This document shows positions 54,673-63,397 of a stretch of 64,000 bases of DNA, one piece after another. The notes under the pieces are model-generated. The model made no database searches. It was given only the letters and a program-made list of their open reading frames with translations, and was not told the origin of the DNA. The number at the start of each line of letters is the position of its first letter. Positions within the stretch are counted from its first letter, which is position 1. The stretch is from Clostridia bacterium. Lineage in GTDB: Bacteria > Bacillota > Clostridia > UBA1381. A program made the position numbers and the translations under genes. The DNA lies in assembly GCA_017551095.1 (NCBI GenBank), contig JAFZMQ010000032.1:1-64000 (forward strand). The letters run 5' to 3'.

Positions 54673-55524
54673 TTACTTACCCCTTAAAATATCTCTGTGA
54701 ATAAGGTTTTTATTGTACTCCGGAAGTTCTTCCGACAGGACATTTGCCATAGTCACGCTTCTGTGCTTTCCGCCTGTACATCCGATTGCAACGGTCAGGG
54801 AGGTCTTTCCTTCCTCTATGTATAGAGGAAGCAGGAATTTTATCATGCTTACCAGCTTGTCCATAAACTTTTTTGCCGTTTTTGTATTCATAACATAATC
54901 GCGGACTTCCCGGTCATTCCCCGTTTTGTTTTTCAGTTCATCTACATAAAACGGATTAACAAAGCACCGCACATCAAAAACAAGGTCCGCATCAAGCGGT
55001 ATGCCGTATTTAAAACCGAATGACATTATATTCACAGTAAAATCTTCGGTCTGGTCCTCCAAGTATATCTTTCGCAAGGCTTTTGAAAGCTGTGCTAATG
55101 TATAATTTGATGTGTCTATTACAACATCTGCTTCCTGATATATTTTAGAAAGCATTTCGCGTTCTTTTTTTATACTGTCCAAAAGTCCCATTCCGCTCGA
55201 AAGAGGGTGGTGACGGCGTGTTTCCTTATACCTTTTTACCAGGACCTCGTCACTTGCATCAACGAAAACCAGTTTATAATCATAACCGTTTTCTTTGAGG
55301 ATTTTCAGATTGTCCAAAAGGTCGCCAATCATATCACCAACACGGGAGTCGATTGCGAATGCCACATTTTCATATTTTCCGTTTATCGAAAAAAACATAG
55401 TTGCAAGTTGCGGTATTATAACAGGAGGAAGATTATCTATACAGAAAAACCCCGCATCCTCCAAAAATCGCATAACCTGAGTCTTTCCCGAACCGGAAAG
55501 ACCTGTAACAACTGTAAATTGCAT
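54673..55524 (-). CDS. rapZ: RapZ/YvcJ nucleotide-binding protein
   Basis: 283 residues. P-loop TGLSGSGKTQVMRFLEDAGF with the CIDNLPP motif, and the C-terminal CTGGKHRSVTMANVL with LIHRDI. E. coli RapZ senses glucosamine 6-phosphate and steers RNase E; the Gram-positive YvcJ role is less clear. It directly follows murB (start after the stop). Confidence 0.94.
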   Translation of the reverse strand: MQFTVVTGLSGSGKTQVMRFLEDAGFFCIDNLPPVIIPQLATMFFSINGKYENVAFAIDSRVGDMIGDLLDNLKILKENGYDYKLVFVDASDEVLVKRYKETRRHHPLSSGMGLLDSIKKEREMLSKIYQEADVVIDTSNYTLAQLSKALRKIYLEDQTEDFTVNIMSFGFKYGIPLDADLVFDVRCFVNPFYVDELKNKTGNDREVRDYVMNTKTAKKFMDKLVSMIKFLLPLYIEEGKTSLTVAIGCTGGKHRSVTMANVLSEELPEYNKNLIHRDILRGK

Positions 55525-56385
55525 TTAAAAATCCCCCACTATTTTAACTTCTGTTTTAAGCTCTACTCCAAATTTTTCCTCTACTGTTTTTTGTATATGT
55601 CTAATCAGCGAAAGCACATCCTGTGCAGTGGCATTTCCCGTGTTTACGATAAATCCCGAATGCTTTTCCGAAACCTTTGCACCGCCTATAAAACAGCCTT
55701 TCAGTCCTGCATCTTCTATGAGCTTTCCTGCAAAATAACCCTCCGGTCTTTTAAATGTGCTTCCTGCACTTGGCATAGAAAGCGGCTGTTTTTCTATTCT
55801 TCGATTTTTGAAATCTTCCATTTTTGCCTGGATTTCATGTGAATCGCCGTCTTTTAGTTCGATTTCGGCTTCCAGAATTATTGCATCCGTATCTGTAAAA
55901 ATGCTTTTTCTGTACCCGAACCCAAAATCCTTTTCGATTTTCTTTATTTCCCCGTTTTCAAGATAAGTTACGCTTTTTATTACGTCTTTCATCTCTCCGC
56001 CGTAAGCACCTGCATTCATATAAATAGCACCGCCAAGGCTTCCAGGTATACCACCTGCAAATTCAAGTCCCGAAAGGGATTTTTTTTGTGCCATTTTTGA
56101 AAGGGTGGAAAGGAGTATTCCGCTTTGAGCCTTAGCCGTATTCCCGCAAAATTCGCATTTTGAAAACTTATCGGAAATCTTTAAAACAAGTCCTCTTATA
56201 CCCTTATCGGATACCAGCAAATTACTGCCGTTGCCCATCACGAAAACGGGAATGTTTTTCGTTTTTGCATATTTTAGTGCCGATAAAATATCCTCGATGC
56301 TCTCCGCCTCGCAAAATTCATCACAAGGTCCGCCTATTTTAAAGGTGGTATGATTTTTCATCGGCTCGTTTTTAATGATATTCAT
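55525..56385 (-). CDS. murB: UDP-N-acetylenolpyruvoylglucosamine reductase
   Basis: 286 residues. FAD-binding N-terminal half (NHTTFKIGGPCD, VMGNGSNLLVSDKGIRG, LEFAGGIPGSLGGAIYMNAGAYGGEM) and the C-terminal PSAGSTFKRPEGYFAGKLIEDAGLKG with the catalytic Ser. It is the short type II form. It makes UDP-N-acetylmuramate. Its ATG shares a base with the hprK stop; GAGGAG lies ahead. Confidence 0.96.
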   Translation of the reverse strand: MNIIKNEPMKNHTTFKIGGPCDEFCEAESIEDILSALKYAKTKNIPVFVMGNGSNLLVSDKGIRGLVLKISDKFSKCEFCGNTAKAQSGILLSTLSKMAQKKSLSGLEFAGGIPGSLGGAIYMNAGAYGGEMKDVIKSVTYLENGEIKKIEKDFGFGYRKSIFTDTDAIILEAEIELKDGDSHEIQAKMEDFKNRRIEKQPLSMPSAGSTFKRPEGYFAGKLIEDAGLKGCFIGGAKVSEKHSGFIVNTGNATAQDVLSLIRHIQKTVEEKFGVELKTEVKIVGDF

Positions 56386-57326
56386 TATTGCTCCTCATTT
56401 TCCATTTCGCCTAAAAGCCTTTTATTAAGCTCAACCGCCGCATTATATCCCATACGCTTCTGGCGGTTGTTCATAGATGCAACCTCTATGATTATGGCAA
56501 GATTCCGGCCCGGTTTTACTGGTATTGTAAGACTCGGCACGGATATGCCCATAATATCGGTAAATTCCTCGTCCATACCCAGCCTGTCGTACTGTTTACC
56601 TTCAACCCAAGGCTCTAAATTTATTACAAGGTTTATGTTTTCCGTTGCCTTTACCGCTCCGATACCGAAGATTTCCTTTACATCAATAATTCCTATGCCT
56701 CGGAGTTCAACAAAATGACGTATAATGTCAGGTGATGAGCCTACAAGAGTCTTTGAGGAAACCTTTTTGATTTCAACCGCGTCATCTGCAACCAATCGAT
56801 GACCTCTTTTTACAAGTTCTATCGCAGTTTCGCTCTTTCCTACGCCGCTTTCGCCTAATATTAAAACGCCCTCGCCGTAAACTTCTACTAAAACGCCGTG
56901 TCTTGTATGTCTTGGTGCTATCTGAACATTTAAGTAGCTTATCAAAGCACTCATAAGGCTTGATGTGGACTCCTCCGTCCGCAAAACCGTCAGGTCATAT
57001 TTTTCCGCAAGTTCTATCATCTCGGGAAAAACCTGCATACCGCGTGTTACAATAAGTGCCGGGAATTTTTTTGCAAAAAGCTTATCAAAAACTTCATACC
57101 TTTTTTCCTTTGAAAACTGTTCAAGATAGGTTATTTCTACCTTTCCCATGACCTGAATCCGATGTGTGTCAAAATAGTCGAAATACCCCGCAATTTGTAG
57201 TGCCGGACGGTTTACATCTGACGTGTTTATATTTATTTTGTCAAAATCTCTTGATTTATGTACAATTTCAAAGGAAAATTCCTCTACCACCTTTGAAAGA
57301 GTTATGGAAAACCCCGTACCGCTCAT
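56385..57326 (-). CDS. hprK: HPr kinase/phosphorylase
   Basis: 313 residues from ATG 57326, with GGAGG 8 bases upstream; the ATG at 57341 lies before that site. The Walker A loop GESGVGKSETAIELVKRGHRLVADD and the signature LRGIGIIDVKEIFG are present. It phosphorylates or dephosphorylates Ser46 of HPr in response to glycolytic intermediates and so sets carbon catabolite repression. It opens the hprK-murB-rapZ-whiA-dnaE run. Confidence 0.96.
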   Translation of the reverse strand: MSGTGFSITLSKVVEEFSFEIVHKSRDFDKININTSDVNRPALQIAGYFDYFDTHRIQVMGKVEITYLEQFSKEKRYEVFDKLFAKKFPALIVTRGMQVFPEMIELAEKYDLTVLRTEESTSSLMSALISYLNVQIAPRHTRHGVLVEVYGEGVLILGESGVGKSETAIELVKRGHRLVADDAVEIKKVSSKTLVGSSPDIIRHFVELRGIGIIDVKEIFGIGAVKATENINLVINLEPWVEGKQYDRLGMDEEFTDIMGISVPSLTIPVKPGRNLAIIIEVASMNNRQKRMGYNAAVELNKRLLGEMENEEQ

Positions 57327-57367
57327 AAATTTATCCTCCATAAAAATATATACAAATATACAATTTT

Positions 57368-57396
57368 ATTATATACTAAACCGTATCTTTTTTCAA
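57368..57396 (-). promoter_or_regulatory. Promoter of hprK
   Basis: Minus strand TTGAAA (57396-57391), 17-base spacer, TATAAT (57373-57368), about 40 bases before the start codon. Confidence 0.82.
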
Positions 57397-57475
57397 TCTT
57401 TTTCACAAATAAAAATCACTTTTTTACCAAAATATCCCCCGTTTTAAATAAATTTAAAAATTTTTACAAAAATAC

Positions 57476-57504
57476 TTGCATTATTTGAAAATGTATGATA
57501 AAAT
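57476..57504 (+). promoter_or_regulatory. Promoter of rpmB
   Basis: TTGCAT (57476-57481), 17-base spacer, TAAAAT (57499-57504), with AGGAGGTG and ATG 57548 downstream. The 220-base gap between hprK and rpmB holds this and the divergent hprK promoter. Confidence 0.76.
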
Positions 57505-57547
57505 TGCTGTGTTTTGATACTCGAAATGTAATAGGAGGTGCTTACGC

Positions 57548-57736
57548 ATGGCAAAATGTGATATTTGCGGTAAGGGCGTTACTTTTGGAATTAAAGTCAG
57601 CCATTCGCACAGAAGGTCAAACAAGGCGTGGAAGCCTAATGTAAAAAAGGTTAGAGCTATTGTTAACGGAAATGCAAAATCTATAAATGTTTGTACCCGT
57701 TGCTTACGTTCAGGTAAGGTAACCCGTGCGGTTTGA
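57548..57736 (+). CDS. rpmB: 50S ribosomal protein L28
   Basis: 62 residues, normal size. MAKCDICGKGVTFG with VSHSHRRSNKAWKPN and CTRCLRSGKVTRAV. The two CxxC-like pairs make this the zinc-binding (C+) form of L28. It is a single-gene unit with its own promoter and terminator. Confidence 0.97.
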   Translation: MAKCDICGKGVTFGIKVSHSHRRSNKAWKPNVKKVRAIVNGNAKSINVCTRCLRSGKVTRAV

Positions 57737-57749
57737 TTTTTAAAATTTT

Positions 57750-57778
57750 GGAGAAGCAGTTGCTTCTCCGTTTTTTTT
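57750..57778 (+). terminator. Terminator after rpmB
   Basis: GGAGAAGCA (57750-57758) pairs with TGCTTCTCC (57761-57769), followed by G and a run of eight T. Confidence 0.9.
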
Positions 57779-57831
57779 GTGCAAAATCCCTATTTTTTTT
57801 TATTCTCTTTACTTTTTACCATTTTATGTGT

Positions 57832-57837
57832 TATAAT
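57832..57837 (+). promoter_or_regulatory. Likely -10 box of the murA operon
   Basis: TATAAT at 57832-57837 lies about 68 bases before the murA start. The -35 match (TTTACT or TTACTT near 57808-57814) is weak, so the promoter assignment is tentative. Confidence 0.5.
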
Positions 57838-57904
57838 AGTTTCGTTGGGTTGGATTTAATTGTCCTATCATATATAAATCAACTTCCAAGGAAGGTGAAT
57901 TTTT

Positions 57905-59176
57905 TTGGAAAAACTGCTGATTGAGGGCGGTCATTCACTTTCGGGTGAAATCACGGTGAGCGGTGCAAAAAATGCTGCCGTTGCCATTATCCCCGCCTGT
58001 CTTTTGATTAACGCAAAATGCAGATTGGAAAACTTACCGAATATTAAAGATGTAAAGCTTTTTCTTGATATACTACGCGATTTAGGTGCGGAAATTGAGA
58101 TTTTAGACGAAAATACAGCCGTTATCGACTGTACGCCTGTAAAATCGCATACGCCAAAGGCGGAACTCGCCCGAAGGATGCGTGGTTCGTCTTACCTTAT
58201 CGGTGCACTTTTGGGGCGGTTTCGGAAATGCGTTATTCCTATGCCGGGCGGCTGTGATTTCGGCACACGCCCGATTGACCAGCATATTAAGGCTTTTGAG
58301 GCTTTGGGTGCTGAATGTGTTCAGGCATACGGAAAAGTCAGTGCCGAGGCGGAATCTTTACGCGGAAGTCACATATATTTTGATGTGACCTCTGTCGGTG
58401 CAACTATAAATGCCATTTTGGGTGCTGTTACGGCAAAAGGCGTTTCGATACTTGAAAATGCCGCAAAAGAACCCCATATAGTTGACCTTGCAAACTTTTT
58501 AAACGCTATGGGGGCTAAAATACGCGGTGCGGGAACAGATACCATTAAGATAACAGGTGTTGATAAACTTCACGGCGGTACATATTCAATAATCCCCGAC
58601 CAGATTGAAGCAGGTACATTTATGATTGCCGCAGCGGCAACACGCGGTGATGTTATTATAAAAAATGTTATTCCGAGGCATTTGGAATCAATTACCGCAA
58701 AGCTTATTGAATCGGGTGTGAGCGTGGAGGAATTTGATGACAGCGTAAGAGTTTATGTTGAAAAAGGCAAAAAGCTCAAAAGAGTGAATTTTATTGCACT
58801 CCCCTATCCCGGATTCCCTACCGATATGCAGCCCCAGCTTGTTACATATCTTTCAACAGTGCACGGCACGAGCAACGCCAGAGAGGGCGTTTGGGACGAC
58901 CGTTTCCGATATGTAGGCGAACTCAAACGCATGGGTGCAGATATTACGGTTGAGGGTAAACTCGCAATTATAAATGGGGTTGATACCCTTATGGGTACAT
59001 CTGTACGAGCAACAGACCTAAGAGGCGGTGCTGCTATGATTATAGCAGGTCTTATGGCGGACGGTACTACCGAAATTTCCGATATATACCACATTGACCG
59101 GGGCTATGAGAATTTTGAGGCAAAATTCTGTGCTTTGGGTGCAAAAATAGAACGAATTGAAGTTTTGGAGAATTAA
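57905..59176 (+). CDS. murA: UDP-N-acetylglucosamine 1-carboxyvinyltransferase
   Basis: 423 residues, starting at TTG 57905 with GGAAGGTGA ahead. VSGAKNAAVAII holds the conserved Lys-Asn pair and PMPGGCDFGTRPIDQH the catalytic Cys that fosfomycin attacks. LRGGAAMIIAGL closes the family set. It starts muramic acid synthesis. Clostridia often have two murA genes; a second copy is not in the window. Confidence 0.96.
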   Translation: MEKLLIEGGHSLSGEITVSGAKNAAVAIIPACLLINAKCRLENLPNIKDVKLFLDILRDLGAEIEILDENTAVIDCTPVKSHTPKAELARRMRGSSYLIGALLGRFRKCVIPMPGGCDFGTRPIDQHIKAFEALGAECVQAYGKVSAEAESLRGSHIYFDVTSVGATINAILGAVTAKGVSILENAAKEPHIVDLANFLNAMGAKIRGAGTDTIKITGVDKLHGGTYSIIPDQIEAGTFMIAAAATRGDVIIKNVIPRHLESITAKLIESGVSVEEFDDSVRVYVEKGKKLKRVNFIALPYPGFPTDMQPQLVTYLSTVHGTSNAREGVWDDRFRYVGELKRMGADITVEGKLAIINGVDTLMGTSVRATDLRGGAAMIIAGLMADGTTEISDIYHIDRGYENFEAKFCALGAKIERIEVLEN

Positions 59177-59184
59177 CAATAACA

Positions 59185-59973
59185 ATGTTTTTATCACTTG
59201 TCAGCGGTTCAACGGGGAATTGCTCGGTAATTTCCGACGGAAAAACAGTATTATTATCCGACTGCGGATTGGGCGTCCGGCGTCTTGAAGAATTACTCGC
59301 ATCGGTCGGTATATCGCCCCTTTCCATATCCGCAATTCTCGTAACGCACGAACATTCCGACCATATTAAAGGGGCAGGCATCGTATCAAAAAAGTACGGT
59401 CTGCCCGTTTTTGCGACCGAGGAAACACATCTTGCTATGCAAAATTGTGGCATTTCAGAGGAAAACATAAAGTGCATCTCGTCCGATACCGATTTTGAAA
59501 TAGGAACAATAGGTGTTAAAGCTTTTTCTATACCTCACGATGCCGCAAACCCTGTCGGATATAGCTTTTTTTGCGGAAATAACAAGCTTACTGTCGCAAC
59601 CGATATGGGACATATTGATGACTATATCCTTGAAAACATTAAAGGCAGTATCGCAGTTATCTTAGAATCAAACCACGATATTGAAATGTTGAAAAACGGC
59701 AGATACCCGTATTTTTTGAAGCGTAGGATTTTGGGTGATTTCGGTCATCTTTCAAATACCGACGCCGCAAAAACCGCAGTTGAGCTTTTAAAAAGCGGAA
59801 CAAAGTACATAATGCTCGGTCATATTTCCGCCGACAACAATACGCCAAAGGCGGCACTTTTGGAAACTGCAAACTTAGCTCAGCAAAATGGCATAGTTGC
59901 AGGAAAAGATTTTACGCTTTCTGTTGCAAATCGCTATATTCCTACTAATTTTAAAGCCTCGTACAAGGAATAG
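59185..59973 (+). CDS. YycJ/WalJ-type metallo-beta-lactamase-fold hydrolase
   Basis: 262 residues. SLVSGSTGNCSVI at the N terminus is typical of YycJ; the metal motif THEHSDH, then TDMGHI, ESNHD and the C-terminal LGHISADNNTP follow. Related proteins act in DNA processing or repair coordination with division, but the substrate is unsettled. The order murA-yycJ-rlmH is usual for this lineage. The ribosome binding site is weak: GGAG is 18 bases from the ATG, so it may depend on coupling to murA. Confidence 0.9.
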   Translation: MFLSLVSGSTGNCSVISDGKTVLLSDCGLGVRRLEELLASVGISPLSISAILVTHEHSDHIKGAGIVSKKYGLPVFATEETHLAMQNCGISEENIKCISSDTDFEIGTIGVKAFSIPHDAANPVGYSFFCGNNKLTVATDMGHIDDYILENIKGSIAVILESNHDIEMLKNGRYPYFLKRRILGDFGHLSNTDAAKTAVELLKSGTKYIMLGHISADNNTPKAALLETANLAQQNGIVAGKDFTLSVANRYIPTNFKASYKE

Positions 59974-59986
59974 AAAGGTTATATAA

Positions 59987-60463
59987 ATGAAAATCACGAT
60001 AATTGCAGTCGGGAAAATCAAAGAACAGTTTTTTAATGATGCGGTATTGGAATACAAAAAGCGTATTTCACGCTTTTCCACAATAGAAATCATTGAAGTT
60101 AAAGACGAAAAGATACCGGAAAACGCATCTGAAAAGGAAAATTTTGCTATCCTTGAAAAAGAGGGCGATGCGATTTTGCAAAAAATCCCGAAAAATGCCT
60201 TTAAAATTGCTATGTGCATTGAGGGCACTTCCCTTTCCAGTACCGATTTTTCCGAAAAAATTGATAAAATAAAGGCTCAATATTCAAATATAGTCTTTAT
60301 CATAGGCGGCTCTTTGGGACTTTCCGAGAAGGTAAAATCCGCGTCGGATATGCGTTTAAGTTTTGGCAAGATAACGCTTCCACACCAGCTTATGCGAGTT
60401 GTACTTTTAGAGCAGATTTACCGTGCTTTTAAGATAAGTGCAAACGAAATTTATCATAAATAA
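59987..60463 (+). CDS. rlmH: 23S rRNA (pseudouridine1915-N3)-methyltransferase
   Basis: 158 residues, normal size. SPOUT knot features FIIGGSLGLSEKV and the C-terminal LPHQLMRVVLLEQIYRAFKI with NEIYHK. It methylates a pseudouridine in helix 69 of 23S rRNA. GAAAGG precedes ATG 59987. Confidence 0.96.
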   Translation: MKITIIAVGKIKEQFFNDAVLEYKKRISRFSTIEIIEVKDEKIPENASEKENFAILEKEGDAILQKIPKNAFKIAMCIEGTSLSSTDFSEKIDKIKAQYSNIVFIIGGSLGLSEKVKSASDMRLSFGKITLPHQLMRVVLLEQIYRAFKISANEIYHK

Positions 60464-60518
60464 ATGAATAATCTGTAAATTTATTTCAAAAACCCTTTTA
60501 TATTTTTATAAAATGTGC

Positions 60519-60524
60519 TAAAAT
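60519..60524 (+). promoter_or_regulatory. Extended -10 promoter of the ClpE-like gene
   Basis: TGCTAAAAT (60516-60524) is an extended -10 box; the region upstream is T-rich without a good -35. No GTCAAA repeat is present, so I see no CtsR operator here, unlike at the clpC operon. Confidence 0.55.
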
Positions 60525-60555
60525 GACTCTTAACTTTAATCGGAGGAATACATAA

Positions 60556-62847
60556 ATGAATCTATGTTCTCGTTGTCATAAAAACCCTGCCGTAATTTAT
60601 ATTACGAAAATGGAGGGCGACAAAACGACTAATGAAGGGCTTTGTCTTGCTTGTGCAAAGGAGCTGGGCATTGCTCCGATAAATGATATGATTGAAAAAA
60701 TGGGCATAACCGATGCCGACATCGAAAATCTCAACAGCGAGATGTCGGATTTTATGGAAAATCTCGGCGGAAATCCCGAACAGATGGAAAGTTTTATGTC
60801 ACCGGAAAATTCTGTCGAGGGTGGCGCTAATACCTTTCCGCTTAATTTTCTCTCTAATTTTATGCCTAAAAAGGATGGCACACCAAATGCCGATAAAAAT
60901 ACTCAAAACCCAAAGAAAAACCATTTTGGCAGAAAAAAGAGTATGTTAGATGCCTACGGCACTAATCTTACCGAACAAGCAAAACTCGGCAAGGTTGACC
61001 GTGTTATAAACCGCAATAACGAGATTGACCGCGTCATTCAGATTTTAAACAGGCGTTCTAAAAATAATCCCGTAATTTTAGGTGAACCGGGTGTTGGAAA
61101 AACTGCAATCGCAGAAGGTCTTGCCTGTCGCATTGTTGAGGAAAAAGTCCCGCCGAAGCTTTTGGGATACCAACTTTATCTTGTTGATTTTACCGCTTTG
61201 GTTGCAGGAACGCAATTTCGCGGTCAGTTCGAGGCAAGGCTTAAAAATCTTTTGATCGAAGCGTCAGAAGCCGGTAATGTAATACTCGTAATTGACGAGA
61301 TACATAACATCGTAGCCGCAGGAGATGCGGAGGGTGCTATGAGTGCGGCAAACATTTTAAAACCCGCCCTTGCCCGTGGTGAAATCCAGATTATAGGTGC
61401 TACAACTCTTAATGAGTACCGGAAGCATATCGAAAAAGATACGGCTTTGGAACGGCGTTTTCAGCCCGTTTTGATTGACGAGCCAAGTATAGCGGAGTCA
61501 ATCGAAATCCTGCGTGGAATAAAAGATTATTACGAGGATTACCACAAGGTGACAATCCCTGACAATATTTTGGAGTCCGCCTGCCGTATGAGTGAGCGGT
61601 ACATAACCGACAGATTTTTGCCTGACAAGGCGATTGATGTCATTGACGAGGCGTCCTCTGCGGTAAATCTCAAAAATATTCCGCTTTATGAGGCGACAAA
61701 AATCAAAAACAGGCTTTCCGAAATAGATGAGCTTTCAAAAAATGCGGAAAATAACGAGGATTTTGAGCAAATAGCCATTTTAAAACAGGAAAAGCTGGAA
61801 CTTTTAGACGAACTACCAAAAAAAGAGGCAGAGGCGAAAAATGCCGTAGTCACCCTGGAAGATGTGGCACAGGTTATTGAAAACTGGACAAAAATCCCCG
61901 TTCACAAGCTGACCGAGGGCGAAACAACAAAGCTTCTATGCTTAGAGGACAGAATTCACAAAAGAGTTATAGGGCAAGACGCCGCCGTTAGTGCGGTTTG
62001 CCGTGCCATAAGGCGTGGCAGAGCGGATATTACATTTAAACGCCGTCCAGTATCCTTCATTTTTGCAGGTCCGACAGGCGTCGGAAAAACAGAGCTTGTT
62101 AAAACTATTGCCGAGGTTATGTTTGATAACGAAGAAGCCCAGATAAGATTTGATATGTCGGAATTTATGGAAAAACACTCCGTTTCCAAGCTCATAGGCT
62201 CTCCTCCCGGATATGTGGGATATGACGAGGCAGGACAGCTTACAGAAAAGGTCAGAAGAAAGCCGTACTCGGTAATTCTTCTTGATGAAATCGAAAAGGC
62301 TCACCCGGAAATTTTCAATCTCTTTTTGCAGATTTTGGATGACGGCAGAGTTTCGGACAGTCACGGCAAAATCGTCAACTTTGAAAACACGATTATTATT
62401 ATGACAACCAATGCAGGTTCGGAGTTTGATTCTGCATCAATAGGCTTTAATTCGGACAACGCAGTAACGCTTAAAAATAATGTGGAAAAGAGCTTAAAAG
62501 AGCGTTTCAGACCCGAGTTTTTGAACAGGATTGATGAAATTGTGACATTCTCACCGCTTACAAAAGACGAGCTTAAACGCATTATTGAGCTTATGCTCAA
62601 AGACATTACCGAAAGAATGGCTCAAAAGGGTGCAAAAATTGAGATTACGGAAGATGCCAAATCGCTTATCCTTGAAAAAGGGTTTGATATAAAATACGGT
62701 GCAAGACCGTTAAAACGTGCAATCCAGACCTTGATTGAAGACAAACTTGCAGATTTTTCACTCCGCAATTCAATCTCCGAGGGTATGCACATCATCGCCG
62801 ACAGAAAATGTGACGAAATAGAAATAACAGCCTTGAAAATGGCATAA
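60556..62847 (+). CDS. clpE: ClpE-like AAA+ unfoldase with N-terminal zinc finger
   Basis: 763 residues. An N-terminal four-cysteine finger ([15 protein letters not shown], then CLACAKELG; residues 4-37) resembles that of ClpE and the one usually found at the start of McsA. A linker (to about 130) leads to the first AAA+ module ([21 protein letters not shown]), a UVR-like coil ([19 protein letters not shown], about 415-440) and the second module ([21 protein letters not shown]). An IGF tripeptide can dock ClpP. There is no Clp N repeat pair. It likely unfolds aggregated proteins under stress. GGAGG precedes ATG 60556. Confidence 0.9.
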   Translation: MNLCSRCHKNPAVIYITKMEGDKTTNEGLCLACAKELGIAPINDMIEKMGITDADIENLNSEMSDFMENLGGNPEQMESFMSPENSVEGGANTFPLNFLSNFMPKKDGTPNADKNTQNPKKNHFGRKKSMLDAYGTNLTEQAKLGKVDRVINRNNEIDRVIQILNRRSKNNPVILGEPGVGKTAIAEGLACRIVEEKVPPKLLGYQLYLVDFTALVAGTQFRGQFEARLKNLLIEASEAGNVILVIDEIHNIVAAGDAEGAMSAANILKPALARGEIQIIGATTLNEYRKHIEKDTALERRFQPVLIDEPSIAESIEILRGIKDYYEDYHKVTIPDNILESACRMSERYITDRFLPDKAIDVIDEASSAVNLKNIPLYEATKIKNRLSEIDELSKNAENNEDFEQIAILKQEKLELLDELPKKEAEAKNAVVTLEDVAQVIENWTKIPVHKLTEGETTKLLCLEDRIHKRVIGQDAAVSAVCRAIRRGRADITFKRRPVSFIFAGPTGVGKTELVKTIAEVMFDNEEAQIRFDMSEFMEKHSVSKLIGSPPGYVGYDEAGQLTEKVRRKPYSVILLDEIEKAHPEIFNLFLQILDDGRVSDSHGKIVNFENTIIIMTTNAGSEFDSASIGFNSDNAVTLKNNVEKSLKERFRPEFLNRIDEIVTFSPLTKDELKRIIELMLKDITERMAQKGAKIEITEDAKSLILEKGFDIKYGARPLKRAIQTLIEDKLADFSLRNSISEGMHIIADRKCDEIEITALKMA

Positions 62848-62881
62848 AAAAATACAAGCTTTTTAAAAGCTTGTATTTTTT
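62847..62881. terminator. Bidirectional terminator after the ClpE-like gene
   Basis: A long palindrome centred at 62864/62865 (AAATACAAGCTTTT and its complement), with A and T runs outside. It serves both the + strand clpE-like gene and the converging small - strand gene. Confidence 0.9.
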
Positions 62882-62884
62882 GTT

Positions 62885-63118
62885 TTAAAAGTCGTGTCTA
62901 CCGCCTATGCCGATATTATATTTTTCAAAAACGTAAACAATCTCCTCTACCGCATCAAAATCCGACTTTTCGTCATCATTTATTATCTCTTTAATCTCTG
63001 ACAATACCTTTATTGCGGTTGTGTCTGCAATTTTGTCAGCATCAATTTCCATATAAGATAGTTTTTCGCCTATTGCGTCGAAAATTGCATTTTGCAAAAG
63101 TTCAAGTTTAATATTCAT
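62885..63118 (-). CDS. Unknown 77-residue protein
   Basis: 77 residues from ATG 63118 with a strong GGAGGG 8 bases upstream. The protein is acidic and mostly helical (LELLQNAIFDAIGEKLSYM, ADTTAIKVLSEIKEIIND, FDAVEEIVYVFEKYNIG) and ends GGRHDF. No signal peptide, membrane span or cysteine. I do not recognise the family. It lies directly behind a hairpin terminator and a structured leader with its own promoter, so its expression is probably controlled by that RNA or is low. Confidence 0.7.
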   Translation of the reverse strand: MNIKLELLQNAIFDAIGEKLSYMEIDADKIADTTAIKVLSEIKEIINDDEKSDFDAVEEIVYVFEKYNIGIGGRHDF

Positions 63119-63132
63119 AAAATTCCCTCCAA

Positions 63133-63160
63133 TAAAAAAGTGCATAGCCGAGCTATGCAC
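63133..63160 (-). terminator. Terminator ahead of the 77-residue gene
   Basis: Minus strand GTGCATAGC-TCG-GCTATGCAC (63160-63140) followed by TTTTTTATT. It is 3 bases from the GGAGGG of the downstream gene, the usual layout of an attenuator. Confidence 0.85.
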
Positions 63161-63286
63161 AAAAAACACAAAGCTCTTTTTTGTCGCCAAACAAAATTTT
63201 CAACGTCCATAAAAGGTCGAAATAGAGCCTGTGTTTTTATTAAAACACAAACCTTTTATAGACATCTATTAAAATTTTGTTTGGCA
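63133..63286 (-). ncRNA. Candidate structured RNA or leader ending in an intrinsic terminator
   Basis: Starting on the minus strand about 7 bases after a promoter, the RNA folds by nested inverted repeats. P1 is 15 bp perfect (GCCAAACAAAATTTT, 63285-63271, with 63200-63186). P2 is 13 bp including one G-U pair (63263-63251 with 63217-63205). P3 is TGTGTTTT/AAAACACA (63249-63242 with 63238-63231 region). After a spacer comes a terminator GTGCATAGC/GCTATGCAC (63160-63140) with a T run. It matches no riboswitch or 6S RNA motif that I can recognise. Confidence 0.65.
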
Positions 63287-63292
63287 ATTTTT

Positions 63293-63321
63293 ATAATAGC
63301 ATATTTTTGCGTATTTTTCAA
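63293..63321 (-). promoter_or_regulatory. Promoter of the structured RNA
   Basis: Minus strand TTGAAA (63321-63316), 17-base spacer, TATTAT (63298-63293). The expected transcription start falls at the first base of the 15-bp inverted repeat. Confidence 0.7.
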
Positions 63322-63331
63322 GGCATTTTGC

Positions 63332-63370
63332 AAAAAAATCGGAATAAGCGATAGATTTCGCTTATTCCGA
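63332..63370 (-). terminator. Terminator after hppA
   Basis: Minus strand TCGGAATAAGCG (63370-63359) pairs with CGCTTATTCCGA (63350-63339), followed by a run of seven T. Confidence 0.88.
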
Positions 63371-63397
63371 AATTATAAAGTTAAATATCCTAATATC

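Noticed and set aside
57733-57924. 63-codon + strand frame between rpmB and murA
   Set aside because: It crosses the rpmB terminator and the murA promoter, is composed of A/T-run codons and has no ribosome binding site.
63186-63285. Inverted repeat read as 6S RNA or CRISPR repeat
   Set aside because: The stem is too short for 6S RNA and lacks the large central bubble; there is only one repeat pair with no spacers, so not CRISPR.
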